Below are positions 1 through 6,483 of a stretch of 17,676 nucleotides of DNA, one piece after another. The notes beneath the pieces were generated by a model. That model had not been told where the DNA came from, made no database searches, and saw only the letters and a list, made by a program, of their open reading frames with translations. Position 1 is the stretch's first letter, and the number at the start of each line of letters is the position of its first letter. A program made the position numbers and the translations under genes. The stretch is from an uncultured cyanobacterium (lineage in GTDB: Bacteria > Cyanobacteriota > Cyanobacteriia > Cyanobacteriales > Chroococcidiopsidaceae): NCBI GenBank assembly GCA_946221495.1, contig CAMIFA010000105.1, positions 1 to 17,676 on the forward strand, given 5' to 3'.

Positions 1-312
1 TTTGCAGATATCATCGCCAAGCCGATTCACCTACTTTACTATCCCCCCTATCACAGCAAGTACAACCCGATTGAGCGCTGTTGGGGCATTCTGGAAAAGC
101 ATTGGAATGGGGCTAAACTGACGGATGCTCTCACCATGCTCCTGTGGGCGAGAAATATGACTTGGAAAGGTCTAAATCCTGTCGTGAAATTGAACCTCAA
201 AACTTATAAAAGAGGTATTTCACTGACTAAAAAAGCAATGCGGGCAGTCGAGAGGCGATTGGAACGAAATCCACTTTTGCCTAAATGGGATATCCTAATC
301 CGACCTGCCTAA
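1..312 (+). pseudogene. ISAzo13/IS630-like DDE transposase, C-terminal part only
   Basis: The frame is open from base 1 to a TAA at 310-312 and has no start in the window, so only the last 103 residues are seen. The segment YYPPYHSKYNPIERCWGILE carries the third catalytic acid of a DDE transposase (the E of NPIE) in the form typical of the cyanobacterial ISAzo13/IS630-like group. The following Lys/Arg-rich tail fits the end of the same family. The stop region collides tail-to-tail with the IS6 transposase on the other strand and overlaps it by about 30 bases, so one or both 3' ends were probably created by insertion or deletion. The gene may be intact to the left of the window; this cannot be judged here. 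Confidence 0.75.
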
Positions 313-937
313 TTGGTAATAAATTTATTGGAAACCGCCTTAGTGTTCGCCTTGCCGTGTTGAAGGAGCCAAACCCCATGCCAGGTTTGACTAACCTTTT
401 AACAAATCTGTGGTCTTGTTCGATGCGATTATTCAGATACTTGTTCTGTCGTAATTCCAATTTCTTAGACAACTCTTGTTTCTCTTTGAGTTCATCAATG
501 GCTTTCGGGTAAACAGGATTTTTATCGACATTAATCACTCTGGGCTCTTGATGATAAACTGCCTTCAATGCTTTGCGGAAGAACCGTTTAACGGCTTCAG
601 CATCTCGATGAGCCGTCAACAAAAAGTCAATGGTCTTCCCTTGTGAATCAATAGCCCGGTACAAGTATCTATCTTTGCCTCTAATCTTGATGTAGGTTTC
701 GTCCACTCGCCATGAGTCATTAGTAGGACGCAGATGGGGTCGGCAACGCTTGTCTAATTCTGGAGCATACTGCTGCACCCAACAATAAATTGTTGAGTGA
801 TGAACATCTAATCCTCGCTCATTCACCATCTCAGCTACTTGCCGATAACTGAGTGGGTAGCTCAAGTACCACCTCACACACAGCAAGATGATTTCAGGTT
901 CGTAGTGTCGCCACTTGAAGAGGTTGGAGCTGGACAT
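281..937 (-). CDS. IS6-family transposase, 3' end probably truncated
   Basis: The 218-residue product would catalyse replicative transposition of an IS6 (IS26-like) element. The order is an N-terminal HTH (MVNERGLDVHHSTIYCWVQQ, about 37-56) and then the DDE catalytic core: D in WRVDETYIKIRG (about 77-88), D in VINVDKNPVY, and E in NNRIEQDHRFVKR with the usual downstream Lys/Arg. The start MSSSNLFKW fits the family. After GFGSFNTARRTLRR, relatives normally read on as G-Y-E-x-M-x-M-I-R-K-G; here the frame changes to FPINLLPIRQVGLGYPI and runs into the neighbouring transposase remnant. The last 20 or so residues are therefore not native, and the copy is probably inactive or was truncated at its 3' end. 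Confidence 0.85.
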   Translation of the reverse strand: MSSSNLFKWRHYEPEIILLCVRWYLSYPLSYRQVAEMVNERGLDVHHSTIYCWVQQYAPELDKRCRPHLRPTNDSWRVDETYIKIRGKDRYLYRAIDSQGKTIDFLLTAHRDAEAVKRFFRKALKAVYHQEPRVINVDKNPVYPKAIDELKEKQELSKKLELRQNKYLNNRIEQDHRFVKRLVKPGMGFGSFNTARRTLRRFPINLLPIRQVGLGYPI

Positions 938-1005
938 AGAGATGGGAGCTGACAGTCACAACCTCTCACCCTACCACCTGCTGCTCCTGTTTTTGCAACA
1001 CAACC
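313..1005 (-). mobile_element. IS6-family element, partial (transposase 3' end and far terminal repeat missing)
   Basis: The element reads leftward. Its transposase-start side ends in TTTGCAACACAACC (992-1005), the reverse complement of GGTTGTGTTGCAAA, a close match to the IS6 terminal repeat GG-x-x-CTGTTGCAAA. No partner repeat is visible near 281-340, and the transposase C-terminus is abnormal, so the left border is a truncation and its exact position is uncertain (about 300-335). The right border cuts into the HNH nuclease gene that continues from 1006. Confidence 0.65.
992..1005 (-). repeat. IS6 terminal inverted repeat (single end)
   Basis: On the minus strand this reads GGTTGTGTTGCAAA. 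It lies 55 bases upstream of the transposase start, the normal place for an IS6-family left repeat. No matching repeat was found at the other end. Confidence 0.6.
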
Positions 1006-1733
1006 AGTTAGGGTTTGTCAATGTAATTGATGCGTTTCACAACCTCAGTGATGCAGAAATTCCCCAAAGATTTTTTACTGACGAACGGAAGGGGTCAAAT
1101 AAGGGTATTGCTTTAACTGACGAGCTATTTCAATTATTAGAAAGCGAACAATTCCAGAATTTGTCCCAAGAAGTTGAGGCACGATGGCGATTAGTTGAAA
1201 CCGCTTGGCAGTTGAAAATTTCTCGTAACCTGATTCTGGTGAGCTACGACCCTGAGACAGAACTATTATTCACTAGGAATAACCGTCGCGTCGATGTTAC
1301 TACCTGTCGGGATGCGCTTAACGGATATCAAAAAGGTAAATGTTTCTACTGTTTTGGCGATATTTCTATTGAATCCGGGGTAGATATTACAGTTCATGTC
1401 GATCACTTTTTTCCTCACGCTTTGGGGAAGTACGGCATTGCTCAACCAATTAATGGAGTGTGGAATCCGGTATTGGCGTGTATTGCGTGTAATTGTGGTG
1501 TGGGTGGAAAGTTTGACCGACTCCCTACAATACGATATTTAGAGCGGCTGCATACTCGTAATGAATTTTTAATTAAGAGCGATAATCCTCTTCAACAGAC
1601 GTTAATGCAACAAACTGGAGGAACAGAAACAGCTAGACGGCGTTTCTTGCAGGACAATTACAATAGAGCGGGAATTGAAAGAGGGCGATTAATTCGATGG
1701 CAACCTGCTTTTGAGTATCCTCCTATCTTTTAA
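1006..1733 (+). pseudogene. HNH endonuclease, 5' end removed by the IS6 insertion
   Basis: The open frame continues upstream into IS6 DNA as far as an ATG at 915, but that start and its first 30 residues belong to the IS and are spurious. Native sequence begins around QLGFVNVIDAFHN. There is no internal Met before the nuclease core, so a normal start is lost. The HNH/zinc-finger core is clear: CFYCFGDI, then HVDHFFPHALG, then NGVWNPVLACIACNCG, giving two CxxC pairs around the catalytic D-H and N. The C-terminus (RRFLQDNYNRAGIERGRLIRW) looks native and ends in TAA 17 bases before the Nif11 gene. The original role (defence, modification-dependent cleavage or other) cannot be told from the remnant. 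An IS-borne fusion start could still permit expression. Confidence 0.65.
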
Positions 1734-1750
1734 TAAGGATAAATAGCACT

Positions 1751-2188
1751 ATGCAAATCTCTCAATCTGTCCTTAATTTTTTTATGGCTGTTCTTCAAGA
1801 TGAAAACTTGAAAGAGCAGTTTATAACAGCCCTGAATAGCCAAGAAACATCAACAATTCTCGATCTAGCTCAAGCGAAAGGTTACGATTTCACCGTTAAT
1901 GAATTACGCCAGGGGCTGAAACATATTCATAACACCTTACCCAATCTTATTAAGATTGAGAACTTAACACAGAGAGAATACAGATGTACTCGTAATGCTT
2001 CTTACTCTCATGACTACATTGGTCGTGATGATCTAACTGCTAGACAAGGATATTACATCCAAGCATCAAGTGCCGAGGAAGCTTGGGAAAAGATGGCGAT
2101 TAGATTTCCAGAGGAAACGAGTGTTGGTTTTACTATTCAGGATTGGGAAGGTTTTAATGTTGTTGTGGTAGAAAAACACGATTTATAA
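1751..2188 (+). CDS. Nif11-domain protein
   Basis: This 145-residue protein starts at an ATG preceded by AAGGAT. Residues 3-55 (SVLNFFMAVLQDENLKEQF ... LAQAKGYDFTVNELRQGL) match the Nif11 domain: a short helical stretch with a conserved Phe/Leu pattern and the A-x-x-x-G-[YF]-x-[FI]-[ST] turn. In other proteins the domain is the leader of ribosomally made peptides or occurs in nitrogen-fixation-linked proteins. Here there is no Gly-Gly cleavage motif or Cys-rich core after it. Instead about 80 further residues end in DWEGFNVVVVEKHDL, a probable alpha/beta domain with the segment YYIQASSAEEAWEKMAIRFP. It is therefore more likely a stand-alone Nif11-containing protein than a lanthipeptide precursor. 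No modification enzyme is nearby. Function unknown. Confidence 0.7.
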   Translation: MQISQSVLNFFMAVLQDENLKEQFITALNSQETSTILDLAQAKGYDFTVNELRQGLKHIHNTLPNLIKIENLTQREYRCTRNASYSHDYIGRDDLTARQGYYIQASSAEEAWEKMAIRFPEETSVGFTIQDWEGFNVVVVEKHDL

Positions 2189-2369
2189 CCTTTGTGCTTC
2201 AGCCTTGATACTCGAAACTTAAACTCATTGGGCAGATTGATAAATTTCTTTCTAGCGCCGCTCTCTATCTTTATGTGCAAAGTTAAAACAACAAAGTATT
2301 TATTGATCTACTATTGCCTCAAGCGTGACTATACGGTAGGGTCTATCTCACCGGGGTATGCGCTCGGAA

Positions 2370-2879
2370 CTACATCTTCCAGCTTTTTTCTGAAGCAATC
2401 CGGGATATCTGAGTTGGTGTTACTCCATAAACTTCTGCAATCTGCTTTTTAGTAATTTGTTTTACTTGGCAAAGTGCTTTAATTTCCCTTACTTGAGTTT
2501 CTGTTAACTTGTAACTCCTTTTAGGGCGGTATTCTGAAGTAAACTTTTTACCCATTCCTCTTGACGAACTGTGCCTACCCTTAGACACGGAATCTTGGAT
2601 ATTGTCTTTTGCAGTGCCAGCGAATAGATGGGCTGGATTTACACAAGCTGGGTTATCGCAAGCATGGCAAATTAATTTACCATTAGGAACTGAGCCGTGC
2701 GTTATTGCATAAGCAACCCTGTGTGCGCGATAAATTTTGCCTTTGTTATAAAAAGCACCATACCCAGAGGAGCGGAAATAACCATTCCATATCCAGCAAT
2801 CAGAGTCAGCTTTACACTCAACGTGGTTCCAGAATCGTTGGGGATCTATAGAACTAACATCTATTTCGTTAATCTTCAA
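2370..2879 (-). CDS. HNH endonuclease, homing or phage type (HNH_3-like)
   Basis: This 169-residue protein starts at TTG (2879-2877), with an AAGGAG ribosome site 9 bases upstream. Residues 14-100 form a zinc-binding HNH nuclease of the phage/intron type: CWIWNGYFRSSGYGAF, then AHRVAY with the first His, then CHACDNPACVNPAHL (71-85) and the usual NIQD-S-KGR tail. Residues 120-166 carry a C-terminal helix-turn-helix (LTETQVREIKALCQ, then KKQIAEVYGVTPTQISRIAS), typical of free-standing homing endonucleases that use it for target binding. It sits alone on the minus strand, downstream of a sigma70-type promoter (3196-3224), and may be transcribed from it. The protein looks complete. It is probably a selfish nuclease; its target is unknown. 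Confidence 0.8.
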   Translation of the reverse strand: MKINEIDVSSIDPQRFWNHVECKADSDCWIWNGYFRSSGYGAFYNKGKIYRAHRVAYAITHGSVPNGKLICHACDNPACVNPAHLFAGTAKDNIQDSVSKGRHSSSRGMGKKFTSEYRPKRSYKLTETQVREIKALCQVKQITKKQIAEVYGVTPTQISRIASEKSWKM

Positions 2880-2942
2880 TCTGCTTTGCTCCTTTTAAAA
2901 GAAAGGAATTTAACAACAAAGTTTTTCTATTTAAAGAGTCCG

Positions 2943-2959
2943 CAAGGCTAATAGCCTTG
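2943..2959. repeat. 17-bp palindrome upstream of the HNH gene
   Basis: CAAGGCTA-A-TAGCCTTG is a perfect 8-bp dyad around one base, 64 bases upstream of the TTG start of the HNH gene. It could be an operator or the base of an RNA hairpin. It is not followed by a T-run on the minus strand that would make a clear terminator. Confidence 0.4.
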
Positions 2960-3080
2960 TCATTGGCGTTTCCTCTTCTGTCTCACCTAGCCTCTCGACT
3001 ATTTCTCACTCTGATATAGGCTTGTTACCATTTCATCAGAGTCCACAGGTCATACCCCGTTAGGGGTGGTGGGCGCTCTT
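2960..3080 (-). other. Structured non-coding stretch, possible group II intron domain I remnant
   Basis: On the minus strand this stretch contains GAGCGCCC, a short ACCCC/GGGGT hairpin, an 8-bp inverted repeat (3008-3015 with 3035-3042, ACTCTGAT/ATCAGAGT) and, after it, GTCGAGAGGCTAGGTGAG. The start GAGCGCCC resembles the GUGCG 5' end of bacterial group II introns, and GAGGCTAGG is a phrase seen in domain I of some of them. No domain V or reverse transcriptase is present here. This is a pattern resemblance only; it may instead be plain intergenic DNA. Confidence 0.2.
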
Positions 3081-3189
3081 TGTTCGTCGGTTGCGCTCTC
3101 CGGCTACTCTGTTGTTTTTGAAATGCTTGGATGGAAGTGCAACCCTTGATTTTTTGTTCTCGGTGAGGCAGTTCGCTTTCCTCATCCAT
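3025..3189 (-). CDS. Small ORF under the divergent promoter, uncertain
   Basis: This 54-residue frame starts with MDEESELPHREQK and ends with GYDLWTLMKW. Its ATG (3189-3187) lies 7 bases after the -10 box of the minus-strand promoter, so the start of transcription would fall on or next to the start codon and the message would be leaderless. The first half (about 37 residues) has a normal charged composition. The second half overlaps the intron-like or structured stretch and looks non-native, so the frame may be a gene truncated by an insertion. There is no recognisable domain. Chance occurrence is possible. Confidence 0.3.
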   Translation of the reverse strand: MDEESELPHREQKIKGCTSIQAFQKQQSSRRAQPTNKERPPPLTGYDLWTLMKW

Positions 3190-3195
3190 AATTTA

Positions 3196-3224
3196 ATTCT
3201 ACGTCAGACGTAGATGAATGTCAA
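3196..3224 (-). promoter_or_regulatory. Sigma70-type promoter, leftward
   Basis: On the minus strand: TTGACA (3224-3219), a 17-base spacer, then TAGAAT (3201-3196). The -35 box is perfect and the -10 box has one mismatch to TATAAT. The palindrome CTACGTC-A-GACGTAG (3199-3213) fills the spacer and overlaps the -10, so a protein bound there would block transcription. It points toward the small ORF and the HNH endonuclease gene. Confidence 0.7.
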
Positions 3225-3291
3225 GTAGATTTTTCTACGTTAGGTGATAGAATAGAAGAAATTAGAGAAGAATTTGATTCATCTACGTCAG
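3199..3291. promoter_or_regulatory. Operator cluster: three CTACGT(C/T)AG sites
   Basis: CTACGTCAG at 3199-3207 (inside the 15-bp palindrome 3199-3213), CTACGTTAG at 3235-3243 (right half of a GTAGA-TTTT-TCTAC dyad at 3225-3238) and CTACGTCAG at 3283-3291. All three lie between the leftward promoter and the start of the XRE regulator at 3321. This arrangement is expected for an autoregulated repressor and its divergent target; the regulator-site pairing is inferred from position. Confidence 0.6.
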
Positions 3292-3320
3292 AAGGAGATT
3301 AAACTTTTGGAGGTGAGCCT

Positions 3321-3683
3321 ATGGATATCAATGTGATTCGCTGGAAACTAAATGAACTAATGGCGCAAAAGCGTATTCGTAACAAGGACTTAGCGGCAGC
3401 TCTTGGAATTACCGAGAATTCTGTCTATCGGCTACGTCGAATAGATGAAATGCCACGATTAAGTCCAGAAAGACTGAATGGTATTTGTGCTGTTTTGAAG
3501 TGCCAGCCTGGAGAACTTTTAGAATGGGTTTCAGATAATGATGGAGAGCAAAAAGTTGTTGCTCAACCAAGCCCACCGTCGTCGGAGCAAGAGCAACAGT
3601 CAACTAATAATCCACAGACTAAACGCCGCTATCCTACTAGCTCTTTCCTCAATATTGTGCTTGAAGTACCGGAGTCAGCCTAA
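3321..3683 (+). CDS. XRE/Cro-CI family transcriptional regulator
   Basis: This 120-residue protein has a strong ribosome site (GGAGGTGAG, 3309-3317) before the ATG. Residues 5-66 form a Cro/CI-type helix-turn-helix (IRWKLNELMAQKRIRNKDLAAALGITENSVYRLRR, then the SPERLNGICAVLKCQPGELLEW helix pair). It is the short single-domain subtype common in plasmids, prophages and toxin-antitoxin loci. The remaining 50 residues are low-complexity (Ser/Gln/Pro-rich, then KRRYPTSSF) and probably flexible. The upstream region holds three copies of CTACGT(C/T)AG and a divergent promoter, so it probably represses itself and the leftward unit. Confidence 0.85.
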   Translation: MDINVIRWKLNELMAQKRIRNKDLAAALGITENSVYRLRRIDEMPRLSPERLNGICAVLKCQPGELLEWVSDNDGEQKVVAQPSPPSSEQEQQSTNNPQTKRRYPTSSFLNIVLEVPESA

Positions 3684-3760
3684 GCTATGTACTTTCCCGT
3701 GCTGATTCTTTTTCCAGGTAGCTTCTACAAAAATACACTCTCAGCTATAAGGGCAAAAAT

Positions 3761-3985
3761 ATGAGTTGGCAAGAACATATCATCCTAGATCCAGATATTT
3801 TGGTAGGCAAGCCAGTTGTTAAGGGTACACGCCTAGCAGTGGAATTTATTATTGAGCTTTTGGCACAAGAATGGTCTGAAGCAGACATTTTGCAAAACTA
3901 CCCAGGACTGACACGAGAGGATATTCAAGCTTGCCTGAAGTATGCCAGCGTCAGGAACCCCGTAGCTAAAGCTAGGGGCTTGTAG
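3761..3985 (+). pseudogene. DUF433 antitoxin-like protein, 3' end replaced by the IscB element
   Basis: Residues 1-63 are a typical DUF433 domain, a small winged-helix-like DNA-binding fold often paired with PIN-like toxins (VapB/DUF5615 context): I-x-x-DPDILVGKPVVKGTRLAVEFI, then WSEADILQNYPGLTREDIQACLKYAS. Family members normally continue with a short charged tail after YAS. Here the next residues (VRNPVAKARGL) are encoded by the left end and first hairpin of the IscB element. The insertion therefore lies at about 3949-3957 and swaps the last few residues. After the element, the sequence from about 5571 reads G-E-K-P-M-N-F-F-S-K-stop in a frame that could be the original tail. A nearly full-length product may still be made. 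No toxin partner gene is visible. Confidence 0.7.
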
Positions 3986-4209
3986 ACTGTCCGACTCTTC
4001 GAGCGGGATGCAAGCCACAACCTGACCAGTAGCTAAGACCTTCGAGGTCTACGTTTTTTGAGTCACGACACCTACGGATGCGTAGCCAGCCTGTAGCTCT
4101 GTCGCTAAAGGTTAAACAGTCCTAATAGGTTAAGACAGTGCCTTTAGCCGAACAAGCTCTTAAAACATTGCCGAGGCTAACGTTACGAGCAATCAGAAGA
4201 GACGCAACA
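3950..4209 (+). ncRNA. Probable omega-RNA (HEARO-like) of IscB
   Basis: Non-coding DNA directly upstream of iscB is where omega-RNA is encoded. Visible stems are CCCC-G-TAGC/GCTA-GGGG (3958-3978), GGCTTG (3977-3982) with CAAGCC (4011-4016) closing a CTC-TTC-GAG hairpin, AGACC/GGTCT (4036-4040, 4046-4050, loop TTCGA) and CTACG/CGTAG (4072-4076, 4081-4085, loop GATG). The first stem and the GGCTTG stem share two bases, so they are alternatives. Known IscB systems take their guide from the DNA just 5' of this scaffold. Here that is the end of the DUF433 coding sequence, so the guide would match the uninterrupted gene. Confidence 0.65.
3958..3978 (+). repeat. Left-end hairpin of the IscB element
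   Basis: CCCC, unpaired G, TAGC, loop TAAA, GCTA, GGGG. A two-part stem with one bulged base is typical of IS605-family ends recognised by TnpA. The right end has a comparable CCCC-GC/GC-C-GGGG hairpin. Confidence 0.6.
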
Positions 4210-5484
4210 ATGTCTAATCACGTTTTCGTTCTGGATACCAATCACAAGCAACTCACACCCTGTAAACCAGGGGTGGCGCGGTCACTGCTCAATACTGGAA
4301 AGGCGGCTGTATTTCGTCGCTACCCATTCACCATCATCCTGAAAAAGGAGGTTAACGCTCATCCTGAACCCATCGAACTCAAATTAGACCCAGGCTCCAG
4401 AGTTACGGGAATTGCTCTTAAGCAAGGGAATCAGATTATTTTTGGAGCCGAACTGCAACACCGGGGGCAACAGATTAAGGATGCCTTGTTATCTCGTCGT
4501 CAATTACGTCGTGGGAGACGAAATCGCAAAACTCGCTATCGTCAAGCTCGGTTTTTGAATCGGACTCGTCAGTCAGGTTGGTTGGCTCCCAGCCTCCAAC
4601 ATCGTGTTGCTACCGTTTTGACCTGGGGCAATCGATTTCGCAAAATTGCGCCGATTGCTTCAATTGCTCAGGAATTAGTTCGATTTGACCTGCAACTGAT
4701 GCAGAATCCTGAAATGTCAGGCGTTGAGTATCAGCAGGGAGAATTGCAAGGCTACGAGGTTCGAGAGTATTTGCTCGAAAAGTGGAACCGAAAATGCGCT
4801 TACTGTGGAGCGGAAAACGTACCACTGGAAGTCGAGCATATTCAACCCCGTTCCAAGGGCGGTTCTGACCGAGTTTCTAATCTTGCTCTTGCCTGCAATC
4901 CTTGCAATCAAAGCAAAGGAAGTCAGGATATTCGAGACTTTCTATCAGGCAAGCCTGACCTGTTAAACCGCATTCTCAAGCAGTCCAAATCCCCTCTCAG
5001 AGATGCTGCTGCGGTCAACTCGACCCGATGGGCGTTAAATAACGCCCTGAAGGCAACGGGACTACCAGTAACAACGGGAACGGGTGGACAGACGAAGTTC
5101 AATCGAACTCGGTTGAATCTGCCGAAAGCTCACTGGTTAGATGCGGCTTGCGTGGGTCAAGTCGAAACGCTTAAAATCTTGACCTCGAAACCGTTGCTAA
5201 TTGCGGCGAAAGGACACGGAACTCGGCAGATGTGCGGGACGGATAAGTTTGGCTTTCCTAATCGTCACCGTTCACGAGTGCAGGTACACAAAGGTTTTCA
5301 GACAGGCGATATTGTTATCGCCACCGTTACGGCAGGCAAGAAAATCGGCTCCTATGTTGGTCGGGTTCTTTGCCGTGCATCTGGCAGTTTTGATATTGCA
5401 ACCAAAACTGGAAGAGTGGCAGGAATCAGCCACAAATACTGCAAACCGATTCACAAGAAGGATGGCTATGCCTATACATTCTGA
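4210..5484 (+). CDS. iscB: IscB, RNA-guided RuvC/HNH nuclease
   Basis: This 424-residue protein is the ancestor-type relative of Cas9 and uses an omega-RNA to cut DNA. The order is an N-terminal PLMP domain (FVLDTNHKQLTPCKPGVARS, about 6-25), RuvC-I KLDPGSRVTGIAL with D60, an Arg-rich bridge helix (RRQLRRGRRNRKTRYRQARF, 96-115), RuvC-II with E155 (SIAQELVRFDLQLM), HNH CAYCG (196-200), VEHIQPRSKGG with H210 and the ACNPCN zinc pair, RuvC-III HWLDAACVG with D311, then a basic C-terminal domain (about 345-424). All catalytic positions are present and the length is normal, so it looks active. The open frame extends upstream to a GTG at 4138, but that part is omega-RNA scaffold; the ATG at 4210 gives the family start MSNHVFVLDT. 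Confidence 0.93.
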   Translation: MSNHVFVLDTNHKQLTPCKPGVARSLLNTGKAAVFRRYPFTIILKKEVNAHPEPIELKLDPGSRVTGIALKQGNQIIFGAELQHRGQQIKDALLSRRQLRRGRRNRKTRYRQARFLNRTRQSGWLAPSLQHRVATVLTWGNRFRKIAPIASIAQELVRFDLQLMQNPEMSGVEYQQGELQGYEVREYLLEKWNRKCAYCGAENVPLEVEHIQPRSKGGSDRVSNLALACNPCNQSKGSQDIRDFLSGKPDLLNRILKQSKSPLRDAAAVNSTRWALNNALKATGLPVTTGTGGQTKFNRTRLNLPKAHWLDAACVGQVETLKILTSKPLLIAAKGHGTRQMCGTDKFGFPNRHRSRVQVHKGFQTGDIVIATVTAGKKIGSYVGRVLCRASGSFDIATKTGRVAGISHKYCKPIHKKDGYAYTF

Positions 5485-5504
5485 ATCTGACAGTCTCACC
5501 CACC

Positions 5505-5558
5505 CTTGGGGGACTATCCCTCCCCGCGTCTGAAGCCGGGGGCTTCTCGTCCCCCAAG
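5505..5558 (+). terminator. Right-end double hairpin of the IscB element, possible terminator
   Basis: CTTGGGGGAC (5505-5514) and GTCCCCCAAG (5549-5558) are perfect 10-bp inverted repeats. They enclose a second GC-rich hairpin (CCCCG 5522-5526 with CGGGG 5537-5541). It begins 20 bases after the iscB stop. It fits an IS605-type right end and could also stop transcription, though no strong T-run follows. Confidence 0.65.
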
Positions 5559-5634
5559 CCTCCTATTTTCGGTGAGAAGCCTATGAATTTCTTTTCCAAG
5601 TAGCATTTCTATTCCTTACACCTGATTGCTAGTC

Positions 5635-6213
5635 ATGGCAAGAAAACAATATCTGCGGCTAACCCGCGACGAACGGCATTATCTAAATGAAAATTACGCT
5701 GATGACCCGCAGGTGATCAACAAGATCGCTCTTCAACTCCATCTCGAACCGCCAAAAGTGCTTGAACACGCGCGGTATTTAAAACCAAGAGTTCCCAACT
5801 CCCACAATAGCTGGACTGAGGCTGAATTGGAATTGCTGGATGATTGGGCAGAAACAAAACCATTGAATCAACTGGTAGCAAGCTGGAATCGGCTGGCGCA
5901 GAAGCAGGGTAGACCGCAACGCAGCTTCCGCTCCCTGGAAAAGAAATTGCTGGAACGTGGTCACTCGCTCAAACCTTATGTCAACTACTTCTCGGTTCCA
6001 GCAGTGGCAACACTCCTCAATCGTTCCGAAAGCTGGATCAAAGGCTTAATTGAAAACCATAAACTCCGCACAGTCAAAGAAAACGGTTACTGGCTAGTTA
6101 AACCAAAGTGGTTGCGAGATTTTGTGTTCAACCATCCCTATGATGCGACTACCAGAATCAATAATGAACAGTTTGCTGATCTATTGTTAGCGATCGCTGA
6201 TTGTCAGTTGTAA
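5635..6213 (+). CDS. DNA-binding protein with SANT/Myb-like and HTH segments
   Basis: This 192-residue protein starts at the ATG MARKQYLRL; the frame is open a little farther, to a TTG at 5626. Residues 5-50 look like a small helical domain (LTRDERHYLNENYADDPQVI). Residues 60-110 (SWTEAELELLDDWAETKPLN ... RSFRSLEKKLLERGHSL) have the Trp-spaced helices of a SANT/Myb-like DNA-binding unit. Residues 120-165 (FSVPAVATLLNRSESWIKGL ... GYWLVKPKWLRDFV) resemble an excisionase/MerR-type helix-turn-helix. This suggests sequence-specific DNA binding, perhaps regulating the cluster it heads; the gene is 40 bases upstream of the zinc-ribbon gene. No exact family is recognised. Confidence 0.65.
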   Translation: MARKQYLRLTRDERHYLNENYADDPQVINKIALQLHLEPPKVLEHARYLKPRVPNSHNSWTEAELELLDDWAETKPLNQLVASWNRLAQKQGRPQRSFRSLEKKLLERGHSLKPYVNYFSVPAVATLLNRSESWIKGLIENHKLRTVKENGYWLVKPKWLRDFVFNHPYDATTRINNEQFADLLLAIADCQL

Positions 6214-6253
6214 AAGTGCGCTCAACTTCTTCCAGTTATTACAGGAGAACTAT

Positions 6254-6481
6254 ATGCCTTATGTACAAGACCCTGGCGACTGGAGCCAGTGGCTAGAGGA
6301 GTTAGCTATCGAACAGGCAGAATCCGAATTCGAGCAATACAAATGTCGCTGTCCCAGGTGCGATCGCTTCGGTGTGGTATCTGGTTCGGATGACCACTAC
6401 GGCACTATCTACCAGTGCAGTTGCCTACCCGTGTTTTGGGTGATTGACCCAGAAACAGGCAAGAAGGTAGAGAGGGGTTGA
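6254..6481 (+). CDS. Small zinc-ribbon protein
   Basis: This 75-residue acidic protein has AGGAG (6243-6247) before its ATG. The motif YKCRCPRCDRF (about 29-39) supplies three Cys, and YQCSCLPVFWV (about 53-63) supplies the second pair, giving a C-x-C-x-x-C plus C-x-C zinc ribbon. The N-terminus (PGDWSQWLEELAIEQAESEF) is helical and acidic. Proteins of this size with one ribbon are common next to phage and plasmid DNA-processing genes. The stop codon lies 2 bases before the methyltransferase ATG, so the two are co-transcribed and probably coupled. Function unknown. Confidence 0.7.
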   Translation: MPYVQDPGDWSQWLEELAIEQAESEFEQYKCRCPRCDRFGVVSGSDDHYGTIYQCSCLPVFWVIDPETGKKVERG

Positions 6482-6483
6482 AT

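Larger units (their letters stand above)
3950..5571 (+). mobile_element. IscB-carrying IS605-like element (no TnpA)
   Basis: The element consists of a left-end hairpin (3958-3978), a non-coding omega-RNA region, an intact iscB and a right-end structure (5505-5558). There is no Y1 transposase gene, so movement would need TnpA in trans. The left border follows from the switch in DUF433 coding at 3950. The right border is set only roughly, between the end of the inverted repeat at 5558 and the possible DUF433 tail at 5571. Base-exact ends need comparison with an empty site. Confidence 0.65.

Noticed and set aside
2192..2452. 86-residue plus-strand frame
   Set aside because: It overlaps the end of the minus-strand HNH gene, has no ribosome site and has a composition unlike a protein.
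2697..2951. 84-residue plus-strand frame
   Set aside because: It is the antisense shadow of the HNH endonuclease.
4138..4209. N-terminal extension of the IscB frame from a GTG at 4138
   Set aside because: IscB proteins begin at the FVLD-type PLMP strand a few residues after the ATG at 4210; the extension is omega-RNA scaffold that happens to be open.
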